64,000 nucleotides of DNA, from the NCBI GenBank assembly GCA_025463055.1, contig JAOAPV010000027.1, positions 42,397 to 106,396 on the forward strand, read 5' to 3'. This stretch comes from Candidatus Acidiferrum typicum (GTDB lineage: Bacteria > Acidobacteriota > Terriglobia > Acidiferrales > UBA7541). How positions within the stretch are numbered: position 1 is the first letter of the stretch; each line of letters starts with the position of its first letter. A model generated the notes under the pieces. It did not search any database, was not told the DNA's origin, and saw only the letters and a list, made by a program, of their open reading frames with translations. The translations under genes were made by a program, and so were the position numbers. This document shows positions 1-9,500 of this stretch, one piece after another.

Positions 1-55
1 CTATCGCAAAAAGCACAACGCCGCGACGCAGCCCGACGCGAAGCCCAAGCAGTAA
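1..55 (+). CDS. 3' end of an unidentified gene (partial)
   Basis: Reading in frame from base 2 gives a short Lys/Gln/Pro-rich C-terminus (YRKKHNAATQPDAKPKQ) ending at a TAA at 53-55. It is followed 28 bases later by a strong terminator, which supports a real gene end. The rest of the gene lies outside the window, so neither family nor function can be given. Confidence 0.5.
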   Translation, partial: YRKKHNAATQPDAKPKQ

Positions 56-82
56 ACCCTTTCCCCACCCCCGTACCACCCG

Positions 83-114
83 AGGTGCTCCTCGCAAGGG
101 GAGCACCTTTTTTT
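83..114 (+). terminator. Rho-independent terminator
   Basis: A perfect 9-bp stem (AGGTGCTCC at 83-91 with GGAGCACCT at 100-108) closes an 8-base loop and runs straight into a T tract at 108-114. It ends the partial + strand gene. The last two T's overlap the stop codon (113-115) of the convergent maf gene. Confidence 0.85.
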
Positions 115-709
115 ATCCAAGTAGATTGGAATCCAAATCCCCAGACCATCCAAGCTCCTGAAGCTCCTGGCACAATCGCGCAAGCGGCAAGCCCACAATA
201 TTGAAATAGCATCCTTCGATCCGCGGAACATAGCGGCCCGCGCGGCCCTGGATCGCGTAGGAGCCGGCCTTGTCGAAAGGCTCCCCGGTCGCAAGGTAAC
301 GCGTGATCTCTTCGTCGGGAATTTGCGCAAACTGTACGTGCGTGGTTTCGACAAAGCTGCGCCGCTCTATGTTCGGCAGTCGGACCAGCGTCACTCCGGT
401 CAGCACGGAATGCGTGCGGCCCGAGAGTTTCGCAAGCATCTGGCGCGCGTCTTCGCTGGTGCGCGGCTTGCCCAGCACCTGACCGTCAATCACTACCTCC
501 GTGTCCGCGGCAATGACGATAGCTGGTCCGACGGCGCGCGCCGAAACCAATTCTGCCTTGGCATCCGCGAGCCGCTGCACTAGTTCCTGCGGCGATTCGC
601 CCGCCATCGGCGTTTCGTCTACAGCCGAAGAAAGCACAGTGAACGACAGCCCCGCATCATGCAGGATTTCAGCGCGGCGAACTGAAGCGGAGGCAAGGAT
701 CAACTTCAT
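113..709 (-). CDS. maf: Maf family nucleoside triphosphate pyrophosphatase
   Basis: Encodes 198 aa of the Maf/YhdE family, cytoplasmic enzymes that hydrolyse non-canonical or pyrimidine nucleoside triphosphates to the monophosphate and PPi. The N-terminus LILASASVRR (3-12) is the phosphate-binding family signature (usual form LASaSpRR). ADTEVV with Asp69 is the catalytic segment, and LGKP (Lys81) and SGRTHSVLTGV (96-106) match the remaining conserved blocks. Length is normal for the family. It lies 56 bp downstream of the mutase gene on the same strand and probably ends that operon. Whether it is the dTTP/UTP or the m7GTP subtype was not resolved. Confidence 0.92.
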   Translation of the reverse strand: MKLILASASVRRAEILHDAGLSFTVLSSAVDETPMAGESPQELVQRLADAKAELVSARAVGPAIVIAADTEVVIDGQVLGKPRTSEDARQMLAKLSGRTHSVLTGVTLVRLPNIERRSFVETTHVQFAQIPDEEITRYLATGEPFDKAGSYAIQGRAGRYVPRIEGCYFNIVGLPLARLCQELQELGWSGDLDSNLLG

Positions 710-765
710 GGCGAAATGGTGACGGAGAGCATACTACAGGGCAACGCCAAGAAGATGCATGTGGA

Positions 766-2391
766 TCAGATGACGACGGATTCCTGGTACTCGCCAAAAG
801 CGCGGCGCAGCGTGTCCGAAATCTCCCCGACCGTGCAGTAGCCTTCAACGGCTGTAAGAATGGCGGGCAGAAGATTCTCTTTCGTCGCGGCGCGGCGCTC
901 CAGTTCAGCCATTGCTACTTTCACTTTGTTCGCGTCGCGCTTGGCACGTAGCGCTTGCAGCCGCTGGATTTGCTCGCGCTCGATTTGCGGATCGATACGC
1001 AGCGTGGGAATCCCGCGCTCTTCTTCCGCAATGAAATCATTAACGCCCACGACCACTTGCTCCTTCGTCTCGACCGCTCGCTGGTACTCGTAGGCCGCTT
1101 TTTGAATTTCCGTCTGCACGAAACCGGATTCGATCGCCAGCAGCATCCCCCCCAGCGAATCAATCTTCTCGATGTACGCCAGCGCGCCGCTTTCGATTTC
1201 GTTGGTCAAATGTTCAATAGCATAGGATCCCGCCACCGGATCGATGGTATTCGCCACACCTGTCTCATTCGCGATGATTTGCTGCGTCCGCAGTGCAATT
1301 AGCGCCGCATCCTCCGTCGGCAGCGCCAGCGCTTCATCCAGAGAATTCGTGTGCAGCGATTGGCAGCCGCCAAGTACAGCCGCCAGCGCCTGGATCGCCA
1401 CGCGCACAATATTGTTTTCCGGTTGCTGCGCCGTCAGCGACGAACCCGCCGTCTGCGCATGGAAACGCAGCAGCAGCGATCGTGCATCCCGAGCATGAAA
1501 GCGCTCGCGCATCAATCGAGCCCAAAGCCGCCGCGCCGCCCGGTACTTGGCGATCTCCTCGAGCAAATCATTATGCGCGTTGAAGAAAAACGAAAGCTGT
1601 GGCGCGAAGTGATCTACGTCCAGCCCGGCATCCAGCGCCGCTTGCACATACGCAATAGCGTCCGCCAGCGTAAACGCCACTTCCTGCACCGCCGTCGAGC
1701 CCGCCTCGCGAATGTGGTACCCCGAAATCGAAATCGTGTTCCATTTCGGCAGGGAATCGCGGCACCACGCAAAAATATCCGTTACAATTCGCATCGCTGG
1801 CCGGACCGGATAAATGTACGTGCCGCGCGCGATGTATTCCTTCAAAATATCGTTCTGTACCGTGCCGGAAAGCTTCGCCAGATTCGCGCCCTGCTTCTTC
1901 GCAACCGCCACGTAAAGCGAAAGCAAAATCGCCGCCGTCGCATTGATCGTCATCGACGTCGAAACTTTTTCCAGCGGAATCCCGTCGAACAGCCTCTCCA
2001 TATCTTCCAGCGAATCGATGGCTACCCCGACCTTTCCCACTTCGCCCAGCGCCAGCGCATGATCGGAGTCCATCCCGATTTGCGTCGGAAGATCAAACGC
2101 AACCGAAAGCCCACTCTGCCCTTTGCTAAGCAAATATCGGTAGCGTTGGTTCGATTCCGCCGCCGAGCCGAACCCGGCATATTGCCGTATGGTCCACAGC
2201 CGGCCGCGATACATCGAAGGATAAATCCCGCGCGTATACGGAAATTCACCGGGATATCCGAGTGCCTCCTCAGGATCCCACCGGCCGAGACTCTCTTCCG
2301 TATAGAGTCGCTCCAATGGAAGCCCAGACGGCGTAGTAAAGCGGTCGCGCCGCTCTTTCGCTTCCGTAAGGGGTGATTTCGTTTCAGACAT
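766..2391 (-). CDS. Methylmalonyl-CoA mutase, large (catalytic) subunit
   Basis: A 541-aa acyl-CoA mutase large subunit: the TIM-barrel substrate domain of the adenosylcobalamin-dependent mutases that interconvert methylmalonyl-CoA and succinyl-CoA. Conserved blocks include [19 protein letters not shown] (57-75), [13 protein letters not shown] and [11 protein letters not shown]. Tyr71 in the RQYAGF segment is the residue that isobutyryl-CoA mutases replace with Phe, which favours methylmalonyl-CoA. The chain stops where the barrel domain ends, so the C-terminal B12-binding domain must be a separate small subunit. No such gene is in the window. The start lies 3 bp after the stop of the small membrane-protein gene, so they are co-transcribed. 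Ethylmalonyl- or another acyl-CoA mutase is possible. Confidence 0.88.
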   Translation of the reverse strand: MSETKSPLTEAKERRDRFTTPSGLPLERLYTEESLGRWDPEEALGYPGEFPYTRGIYPSMYRGRLWTIRQYAGFGSAAESNQRYRYLLSKGQSGLSVAFDLPTQIGMDSDHALALGEVGKVGVAIDSLEDMERLFDGIPLEKVSTSMTINATAAILLSLYVAVAKKQGANLAKLSGTVQNDILKEYIARGTYIYPVRPAMRIVTDIFAWCRDSLPKWNTISISGYHIREAGSTAVQEVAFTLADAIAYVQAALDAGLDVDHFAPQLSFFFNAHNDLLEEIAKYRAARRLWARLMRERFHARDARSLLLRFHAQTAGSSLTAQQPENNIVRVAIQALAAVLGGCQSLHTNSLDEALALPTEDAALIALRTQQIIANETGVANTIDPVAGSYAIEHLTNEIESGALAYIEKIDSLGGMLLAIESGFVQTEIQKAAYEYQRAVETKEQVVVGVNDFIAEEERGIPTLRIDPQIEREQIQRLQALRAKRDANKVKVAMAELERRAATKENLLPAILTAVEGYCTVGEISDTLRRAFGEYQESVVI

Positions 2392-2394
2392 ACG

Positions 2395-2652
2395 TCAGCG
2401 TACTTTGCGTGCGCGGATAAATTGCGTTACGGAAAAGAAACCAAATAGCCCGGCGACACAAACCGCCAGCGCAATCAGCCAGTGCGCCACGTCGCGTGTC
2501 CACGCGCGCACCGCAGAGTTGATCCAAGCCAAGGCCAAGACCGCGAACACCGCTCCGGTTGTCTCATGAAAAAGCTGTTTTAGAACACGCCAAAGCCGGC
2601 GAAAGCCTCTTGGTTCAGGCGTTGGCTGCGCTACGCGGCTTAATGTGCCCAC
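2395..2652 (-). CDS. Small two-helix membrane protein, unknown function
   Basis: An 85-aa protein with a basic N-terminus and two hydrophobic stretches (about 34-52 and 61-78) split by a short polar loop, ending in RARKVR. GTG is the only reasonable start. It sits immediately upstream of the acyl-CoA mutase gene with 3 bp between them, so translation is probably coupled. I do not recognise a family. The ORF is short, but its position and clean membrane topology support it. Confidence 0.6.
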   Translation of the reverse strand: MGTLSRVAQPTPEPRGFRRLWRVLKQLFHETTGAVFAVLALAWINSAVRAWTRDVAHWLIALAVCVAGLFGFFSVTQFIRARKVR

Positions 2653-2766
2653 AGGACCATCTTAGCGCAGAATCAGGAGCGCAATGTATTGCCAAGCCTC
2701 TCCGGAAGGCGCAAATTTGAGCTTAAATGGCTGTGAACACTTTGGAGACAACACCCTCAACCTTGC

Positions 2767-2795
2767 TTGTATCCAACACCGGGTGAGCCTAAAAT
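2767..2795 (+). promoter_or_regulatory. Candidate sigma-70 promoter of the 2822-4416 operon
   Basis: TTGTAT (2767-2772), a 17-bp spacer and TAAAAT (2790-2795) predict transcription from about 2802. A start there would exclude the first in-frame ATG upstream (2684) and leave a purine-rich ribosome site (2803-2815) before the TTG at 2822. Confidence 0.45.
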
Positions 2796-2821
2796 GTTAT
2801 ACAGAGGTAGGGGGGCCGCCT

Positions 2822-3190
2822 TTGCAACTAGACGATAACCTGAAAAACCTGCTGCGTGAATTGGGACACGCCATCAACGACACCGTATCGGAGTCCGACC
2901 GCATAACCGGCGCCATCGCCGGCGTTCGTGCGCACGGCTACGATATTGTGTTGAAGCTCGACGCCACCATCGGCCTCGCAAAACGCGATGCCGCGGCGGC
3001 TGCGGCAGAAGCAGGTTCAAAGCTAACCACCCAGGATCGCCGCTTTTTGGAATCCCTGCGTATTCAGGTGGATCAGGAATCGTTCGACCAGGACGCCGAC
3101 AAGAAGACTGTGGCGGCGCGTCTGGCCATGACGCCTCAGGATGTGCGTTTCCTCAAGTCCCTGCGAATCGCCACGGACGATTCTGAATGA
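2822..3190 (+). CDS. Conserved-looking hypothetical cytoplasmic protein
   Basis: About 122 aa from a TTG at 2822, preceded by AGAGGTAGGGGGG. The same frame is open back to 2684, but that extension has unlike composition and lies over the candidate promoter. The protein is helical and acidic, with an Ala-rich stretch (about 60-70). Its C-terminus contains two similar segments, RRFLESLRIQVDQ and VRFLKSLRIATDD, a small internal repeat. No family recognised. The stop overlaps the start of the next gene (ATGA at 3187-3190), so the two are translationally coupled. Confidence 0.6.
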   Translation: MQLDDNLKNLLRELGHAINDTVSESDRITGAIAGVRAHGYDIVLKLDATIGLAKRDAAAAAAEAGSKLTTQDRRFLESLRIQVDQESFDQDADKKTVAARLAMTPQDVRFLKSLRIATDDSE

Positions 3191-3594
3191 AATCGTTGAA
3201 ATTGCTTGCGGGTCCCGGGATCGCCGCTGTGCTGCTGGCGGCTGGATTTTCGTCTCCGGCCTGCGCGCAAGCCCCCATTCCTGTGGTCGCTCCCATCATC
3301 GTAGACACCGCTGTGCCTATAATCGTCAGCGCCGTCAAGCCGAAGCCCAAATTCACGGGAGCCGCCAAGTTTGAAGGTTTCGTCATGAACGCCAATATCG
3401 CGCAAATCACCGTGCGCGCCAAAGGCAACGACTTGGGACTTCGTACTTTCGCCCTGTCAGAGGCGGCCTCTGCAAAAATGCAGCAGATCGTCGATAAGGG
3501 CGGCTATCAATACGGCGACAAAGTCACCGTGGTCTACGATCCCGCTTCGCAAAAAGCTCTTCAAGTAAAAGGCAAACCTTCCAAGCCTATCTGA
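3187..3594 (+). CDS. Exported hypothetical protein
   Basis: 135 aa with a clear Sec signal peptide: MKSLK, a hydrophobic core to about residue 24 and a likely cut after PACA (about 27). The mature part is small and soluble, rich in Ile/Val/Pro at the start and Lys-rich at the end. It contains GDKVTVVYDPASQKALQV, which reads like a small beta-barrel domain. The start ATG overlaps the previous stop. The next gene follows after 15 bp. No family recognised; a periplasmic location is inferred from the signal alone. Confidence 0.7.
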   Translation: MKSLKLLAGPGIAAVLLAAGFSSPACAQAPIPVVAPIIVDTAVPIIVSAVKPKPKFTGAAKFEGFVMNANIAQITVRAKGNDLGLRTFALSEAASAKMQQIVDKGGYQYGDKVTVVYDPASQKALQVKGKPSKPI

Positions 3595-3609
3595 TTCATT
3601 TGAGCTGAT

Positions 3610-4416
3610 ATGCTTCGCCTTCCCGCAGTCGCTGGGCGCTTTTATCCCGATAATCCTGAAGAGTTGACCACGCTAGTTCGCGAATACGCGAAATCGCAGC
3701 CCGACCAAAAACCGGCGCACGCGAAGGCTGGTCTCGTGCCGCACGCCGGCTACAGGTTCTCAGGGCAAGTCGCGGGAGCCGTTTTTTCCCGCATCGCACT
3801 ACCTAGAAAAATTCTGATTCTCGGGGTCCGCCATTTTCCCCGCGGCGAACCCGCCGCCGTAATTTCCAGCGGAGCTTGGAGAACCCCTATCGGCGATGCC
3901 CCCATTGACGAACCTCTGGCCGCCGCGCTAAAGAACGAATCCCCGATTCTCCGCGAAGACGCAGTAGCCCACAGCAGAGAGCACTCCCTCGAAGTGCAAC
4001 TTCCATTTTTGCAGGTTCTCGCACCCGGCTTTTCGTTTGTTCCAATCGCGCTCGGCACCGTGCGTTTCGATGACCTCGTCGCCGTCGGTGAAGCCCTCGC
4101 CCGCGTTCTCGCCCCCAACCCCGAAGCGCTGTTGCTCACCACCTCCGATTTAAATCATTACGAAGACGATGCAACCACGCGCCTAAAAGACCAGAAAGCG
4201 ATCGACCAAATTCTCGCGCTCAACCCTCTCGGTCTCTACGATATTTGCAGAAGCGAAAATATCTCGATGTGTGGCCTGGGACCGGTCGTCGCGATGCTCA
4301 CCGCTCTTCGTGCGCTCGGTGCAGATCGCGCCGAACTAGTCCGGCACGCCACGTCTGCGGATGTATCCGGAGACACAACCAGCGTCGTCGGTTATGCCGG
4401 TTTCATTTTTTCCTGA
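3610..4416 (+). CDS. amrB: MEMO1-like protein (AmmeMemoRadiSam system protein B)
   Basis: 268 aa of the MEMO1 family, relatives of LigB-type extradiol dioxygenases. Opening LRLPAVAGRFYPDNPEEL is the family hallmark. The metal-site residues known from MEMO1 appear conserved: His45 in VPHAGY, His75 in GVRHF and a Cys in SMCGLGP near residue 222. HSREHSLEVQLPFLQ (121-135) is another signature block. In many bacteria the gene accompanies AMMECR1 and radical-SAM partners (AmrA, AmrS); neither is visible here. It sits 15 bp after the exported-protein gene in a three-gene operon. The biochemical role in bacteria is unsettled. Confidence 0.88.
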   Translation: MLRLPAVAGRFYPDNPEELTTLVREYAKSQPDQKPAHAKAGLVPHAGYRFSGQVAGAVFSRIALPRKILILGVRHFPRGEPAAVISSGAWRTPIGDAPIDEPLAAALKNESPILREDAVAHSREHSLEVQLPFLQVLAPGFSFVPIALGTVRFDDLVAVGEALARVLAPNPEALLLTTSDLNHYEDDATTRLKDQKAIDQILALNPLGLYDICRSENISMCGLGPVVAMLTALRALGADRAELVRHATSADVSGDTTSVVGYAGFIFS

Positions 4417-4437
4417 AGAGTGTGTTGTGCCGCTCCG

Positions 4438-6159
4438 CTAGTGAGGCCGCCCACCACCGGCAGACGGGTGCGCTGCGCCCGCAGAAGCAGAAGGCGCCGA
4501 ACGAGGCGCCGAACCTGCAGACGAGCCTGAGCCGCGCGAAGCCGCGCCACCCCATCCACCGCCGGACCCTCCGCTCGACGCCCGCGCCGGTGGCGGCGCC
4601 ATCGCACGCGACGGAGGAGCAACCGAGCGCGATGGAGGCGCCACGGTTCGTGCACTATTAACAGGTATACGCATATTTGAAGCAGCGCCCGCGGACGGAC
4701 GGCCCGGAACGCCAACTTGCCCTTGCCCAGCACGTTCACCGGCTGGCGCGCTTTTCGACGCCACATCAGCCTTCGCAGCGCTAGTGGCCGAGGCACTCTG
4801 CGGCGCCACAGCCCCATTCACAAATCGATGTTCACGCGCATCGTAAACAATCGAACCGTCGCGTCCCACCGTAACCACGCGCGCGCTATTGCCCGCGCCG
4901 ACGATCGTCCGCGAAACGCGTGTCGGTGCACCCGATGCCGCCACCGCCGTATTCGTGAGCGCCTCCCGCGGCGGCGCCTTCATTACCTTCCAGCTCTCCG
5001 CAGTCGCGCCCGAACCCGTCAGCGCCTGCTGCGAAACCCCGCCCCTCGCCACCGGAAAAACTCCCTTAGCCAAATTAATCGGCTCTTTCCCCTTCACATC
5101 CAGCGGATGCGCAGGCACTAGCCCCAGCAAGCCATTTTTCGAGCGAATGAAAACACCCGTCACCGGCCGGAAGGGCAAAAACCCGTTAAACCCAAACCCG
5201 CCAAATCCAAGTCCCGGCGACCACAGCCATCCATAAAATGGATCAAACACCCATCCGCCATAGTGATAAGGTAGCCATCCCCACGGCTGCGAGCCGATAA
5301 ACGCCGAGCCATATACCGGATCCGAGAACCAACTCCCGCTCGCAAACGGTGACCATCCCAGCCCCACTCCATATGGCCGCCAGCAATTCCCGTACCCACT
5401 CACTGGATACCACGACCCGTAAGTATAAAGATCCGCAACACCCGAGCTGTAGTAAGGCGAGCTCACATATTGCTGCGCCGCGGTAGTCGCGGTCACCACA
5501 GCATCTTCCCGCCCCGATACCCACCGGTCAAAATCATCATTCTCCGGAAGCCGCGCGATCTCACTCGAGTTCTTGTCGCCCGCCCGCATTGATAGCGATT
5601 GCCCCTTAATCAGGGCGGTCGTCTTATCCTTCCGCAAAACGCTGACGCGCCCTTTGGTCACATCCACAACGCTGCCATCATCAAAATTGTCCAGGCGAAA
5701 GCCTGCGCGCCCGTCAGCCTCCACCGTGAAGTCGCCGCCCGTAACGCTAAAATAATCCTCGCCACCGGGATTGACGTAAAACGAAGCCGTCCCCTGCCGC
5801 AGCACTAGCCGCGTAGTCTTCGCTCCATCCTCCAGCGACAAGTCGTAAAACTCCAGCACGGTGTTTTCAGCGAGAAACGCCATCGCGCCATTCTCCAACT
5901 CCACTTCCGCGCGTCCATGGTCCGTCGCCAGGACGTAGCCCTGCCGAATCGGCAGATTCAGCGTAGCGCCTTCCCACGTGGCTTTGTCGCTCGTCAGCGG
6001 GTCACCGTGTACGTCCCGCGCAAAGCGCACGTCGCCTTGCACCAGGCTCAGGCGAATAATCCGCGCATGGCTAGAGTCAGCCCGCGCAGGAACCCACCCA
6101 CCAAGCAAAAGTGTCAACAACGTCAGAAAAATCGATCTTAGAAGAATGCGGGAATTCAT
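4438..6159 (-). CDS. Exported FecR-domain / DUF6600-like protein with low-complexity tail
   Basis: About 573 aa from ATG 6159, preceded by AAGGGGG; an upstream in-frame start (6222) would add 21 residues before the signal peptide and is rejected. After a Sec signal (ending near PARA) comes a FecR-like beta domain (about 30-210). A Trp/Tyr/Gly-rich block of GSWYP, GWSPF and GWLPY motifs follows (about 230-330), as in DUF6600 proteins. The last 150 residues are Ala/Pro/Ser/Gly/Arg low complexity. It is not beside a FecI sigma factor, so classical iron signalling is unlikely. A surface-associated structural role is inferred. It converges on the MEMO1 gene with a 21-bp gap. Confidence 0.75.
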   Translation of the reverse strand: MNSRILLRSIFLTLLTLLLGGWVPARADSSHARIIRLSLVQGDVRFARDVHGDPLTSDKATWEGATLNLPIRQGYVLATDHGRAEVELENGAMAFLAENTVLEFYDLSLEDGAKTTRLVLRQGTASFYVNPGGEDYFSVTGGDFTVEADGRAGFRLDNFDDGSVVDVTKGRVSVLRKDKTTALIKGQSLSMRAGDKNSSEIARLPENDDFDRWVSGREDAVVTATTAAQQYVSSPYYSSGVADLYTYGSWYPVSGYGNCWRPYGVGLGWSPFASGSWFSDPVYGSAFIGSQPWGWLPYHYGGWVFDPFYGWLWSPGLGFGGFGFNGFLPFRPVTGVFIRSKNGLLGLVPAHPLDVKGKEPINLAKGVFPVARGGVSQQALTGSGATAESWKVMKAPPREALTNTAVAASGAPTRVSRTIVGAGNSARVVTVGRDGSIVYDAREHRFVNGAVAPQSASATSAAKADVASKSAPAGERAGQGQVGVPGRPSAGAASNMRIPVNSARTVAPPSRSVAPPSRAMAPPPARASSGGSGGGWGGAASRGSGSSAGSAPRSAPSASAGAAHPSAGGGRPH

Positions 6160-6525
6160 GATGACCCCCTTGGGGTGCACAGCCCACTTTATAGGAGGGG
6201 CAATAGACCCTGCGGGTTGCAAGACCCCACGGCTGCCTTACATGGTCCTCCGCCGTTTTGCCCGCGTCAAGCTCCCCCGACGCAAGCGCCAAACTATCGT
6301 GAGCAGTATTCCCAATGAATAATTTGCGCCAAGGAAATCAGCTTTTTCACTCTTCTTGACACCATGATGCCGAATAGCTAGGTTGAATGCGGGGAAGTGT
6401 TCGCCAGAATCCCGCGTGGTGGTCCTGGGTCGATCGTCCTGCTTTGGGCGTTGTTCAACTAACGGGAAACACTCACGATGCGTGGGAGTGCTTTTCTTTC
6501 TTTAATTCGATAACGGGGTGATGAG
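6160..6525 (+). promoter_or_regulatory. Intergenic region with candidate promoter and structured leader of the TonB receptor gene
   Basis: A 366-bp gap between divergent genes. TTGACA at 6356-6361, 17 bp, then a weak TAGGTT (6379-6384) could start a roughly 135-nt leader. Near its end an imperfect hairpin (CACTCACG with CGTGGGAGTG, about 6471-6489) runs into a T-rich stretch (about 6491-6503), a terminator-like shape 23 bases before the gene. The rest shows no gene. Confidence 0.4.
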
Positions 6526-9500
6526 ATGCGAGAAGTGTATAAAATTTTGGGAGCCATGTTGTTGCTAGCTGCGCTGCTGCTTGGAAGCCGTGCCTACGGC
6601 CAAGGCGGCGCCACCGGAGCCATCGCCGGCGCGGTGGTCGACACCAGTGGTGCGTCCATCAGCGGCGCGGAAATCCAGATCATCAGCGCCAGCACGGAAT
6701 CCACGGTCCGCAAGCTTTCCACGAATGCCGACGGTGAATTTGTCGCCACGCTCCTGCCACCGGGCACCTACGATGTGATTGTCAACAAATCCGGTTTCGG
6801 CGAAGCCAAAGCTCAGGCCATCGAAGTGCGCGTCACGGAAACCACCCGTGTGACCATCTCCCTCAAGCCGGGCGGCGTTTCAGAAACCGTTCAGATCTCT
6901 GCCCAGGTCACCAGCGTCGAGACCAGTAACGCCACGACGGGCGAATCCATCGGCGGCTCCACGATCCGAGAGCTCCCGCTCGCCACGCAGAACTACCAGC
7001 AGTTGCTTTCACTTTCCGCGGGCACACAAAGCGAACTAAATGCTTCCGCGCAGCTCGGGCGCGGCAACGCCCGCGTCATCGTCAATGGCCAGCGCGAGGA
7101 CAACAACAACTATCTGATCGAAGGCATCAGCGCCACCGATTACAACGTGGCGCAGGGCACGAATGTCCCGCTGCCCAATCCCGACGTCATCCAGGAATTT
7201 AAGGTGCAAACCTCTCTCTACGACGCCAGTCAGGGCCGCAACGGTGGCGGCAACGTCAACGCCATCCTGAAATCCGGCACAAAACAATTTCATGGCGACG
7301 TTTATGAATTCTTTCGCAATGACGTATTGAACGCCAACGAATTCTTCCTGAATGCGGCCGGACAAAAACGCCCATCCGTTAAGCAGAATATTTTCGGCGG
7401 TAGCGTGGGCGGTCCCGTAGTAAACGAAAAATTTGGCTTCTTCTTCGTCAATTACCAGGGCACCCGTCAGCGCAGCGCCCTCTCTCCCGGCACGCAGATC
7501 AACAACCCCGCTTTTCCGTCGCTTCCCACCGACCGCTCTGCCGCCTCAATCGCGGCCGCTCTCAGCACAGCCAACTTTCCAATCACCGCGGCGAACATCG
7601 ATCCCGTCGCGCTCGCTTTGCTCCAGTTCAAGAGCAATCAGTTCGGCGATCCCAACGGCTTCCTGATCCCCTCGGTCGGCACGCCGAACATGGACCCCGC
7701 CAAAACCCAAGGTTATGCCACTGCCCCGTTCATCGCCACGAAGCCAGGCAAATACACCGACGACCAGTTCACTACCAATTGGGACCGCGAGTTCGCTGGC
7801 GGTCGCGACAAAGTCTCCGCCAGGTTCTTCTTCTCCGACGCGGAATCGTTCCTTCCTTTTGGCGCAGGAGGCCTGCAAGCCTCTCTGGGAGGCACGCTGG
7901 CCAGCAGCATCAGCGCAACCGATTTGAACTTTCCGTACGATCTTCCCGTAGCCGCCCGCTTTTTCACCGTCAGCGAGACGCACCTCTTCTCGCCGACGCT
8001 CGTCAACGACTTCCGCTTCGGCTATGTGCGCATCAACAACAGCCTGCTAAACGTTCCTCCGGTCACCGCTACCGACCTCGGGATTAATCGCCCCACCAAC
8101 AACGTCACCTCCTCCATCTACAAATTCACTCTGGGAAGCTCCGGCTTTCAGATCGGCCCTACGCCCCCAGCCGATCAATTTCAAACTCAAAACAACTACA
8201 ACTTTGTTGACACCGTGAGCTGGGTCAAGGGCGAACATGTGTTGCGCTTCGGGGGTGAATTCACCCGTGTGAGTTTGGACAAGCTGTTCCCCCAGGTATT
8301 CAACGGGCAACTCTTCTTCGTCAATACACCTGGAGCTGCCACCGACTTCCAGAAATTGCTCGTAGGCGCGCCGGACTTCAGTTTTGGTGGCGGTGGCGTC
8401 TTCAACCACCAGTACCGCACCAACGACTTCGGCGTTTTTGGCCAAGACGATTGGAGGGTCCGTCGAAATCTAACCTTGAACTTGGGTCTTCGCGTGGAAG
8501 TAAATGGCGGCTTTCACGACAACAAATGCCATATTGGCAACTTGGATGAGACTCTGGCCAATACCGGCAAATACCCGTTCATCTATGGCAGTTGCGTGAA
8601 GGGCCTCAACATCGCCGGCCTCAGCCCCACCGGCAGCGACACCACCTACAACAACAATTACACCACCGGACTCGCGCCCCGCCTCGGCTTCGCTTATGAC
8701 CTCGGCGGTCACCAGACCACCACGATTCGCGGAGGCTACGGAATTTACTTCGCTCGCGAAGACGTTGGCACGGTGGATCAGCTCAGCTTCCAGGCGCCAT
8801 TTCTCCCTGTCGCGTTCAGTGGCGGCCCGGCAGGCAGCTTAAGCAACTTTTTCCTCACCGCCCCCAACGCCTTGCCTAAAGGTGGCGTTCTCGACCCCAA
8901 CTTTGTTCCATGTCTTGGTGTCTTCAACGGCTTCGTAAACAATGACCCCAACAACTTCCCCAATTATTCTTGTGCCAGCGGTAGCCCCGGTGTAGTCCCA
9001 TCCCAATTTCTTTTCGGTCTAACCGTGCCGCGCCATTTCGTCGCGCCCAACACCCAACAGTGGAACCTGACCTTTCAGCGCGCCCTCGGTAGGCAATGGG
9101 TCCTGGAAGTTGGCTACATCGGCACGCACGCGGTGCACCTGCGCGAAACACGCACCAGCATCCAAGCGCGCCTCGCCAGCCCTTCCAACCCTATCGTCCT
9201 GACCGATACCGCTGGAAATCAGTTTACTATCACCACCAATACGACCTCCAACGGTCCTGCCCGCTCCAACAACGCCGGAATCAACGGCTATAACGGCTTC
9301 CAGTTGTTCGCCGATGACGCCTATTCCCATTACCACTCTCTTCAGACAACCCTGTCCCGGCGCTGGGGTGCGGGTTACTTCCAGGCCGCCTATACCTTCT
9401 CCAAATCCACCGATGCCACCTCCAGTGGCAACACCGCGCTCAATACCGCATTCAACGATGAATCCACACTGAACGGCTCCCGTGGGCTCTCCGATTTCGA

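Noticed and set aside
1351..2376. 341-codon + strand frame opposite the mutase gene
   Set aside because: Antisense shadow; Arg-rich and featureless, while the - strand is a clear acyl-CoA mutase.
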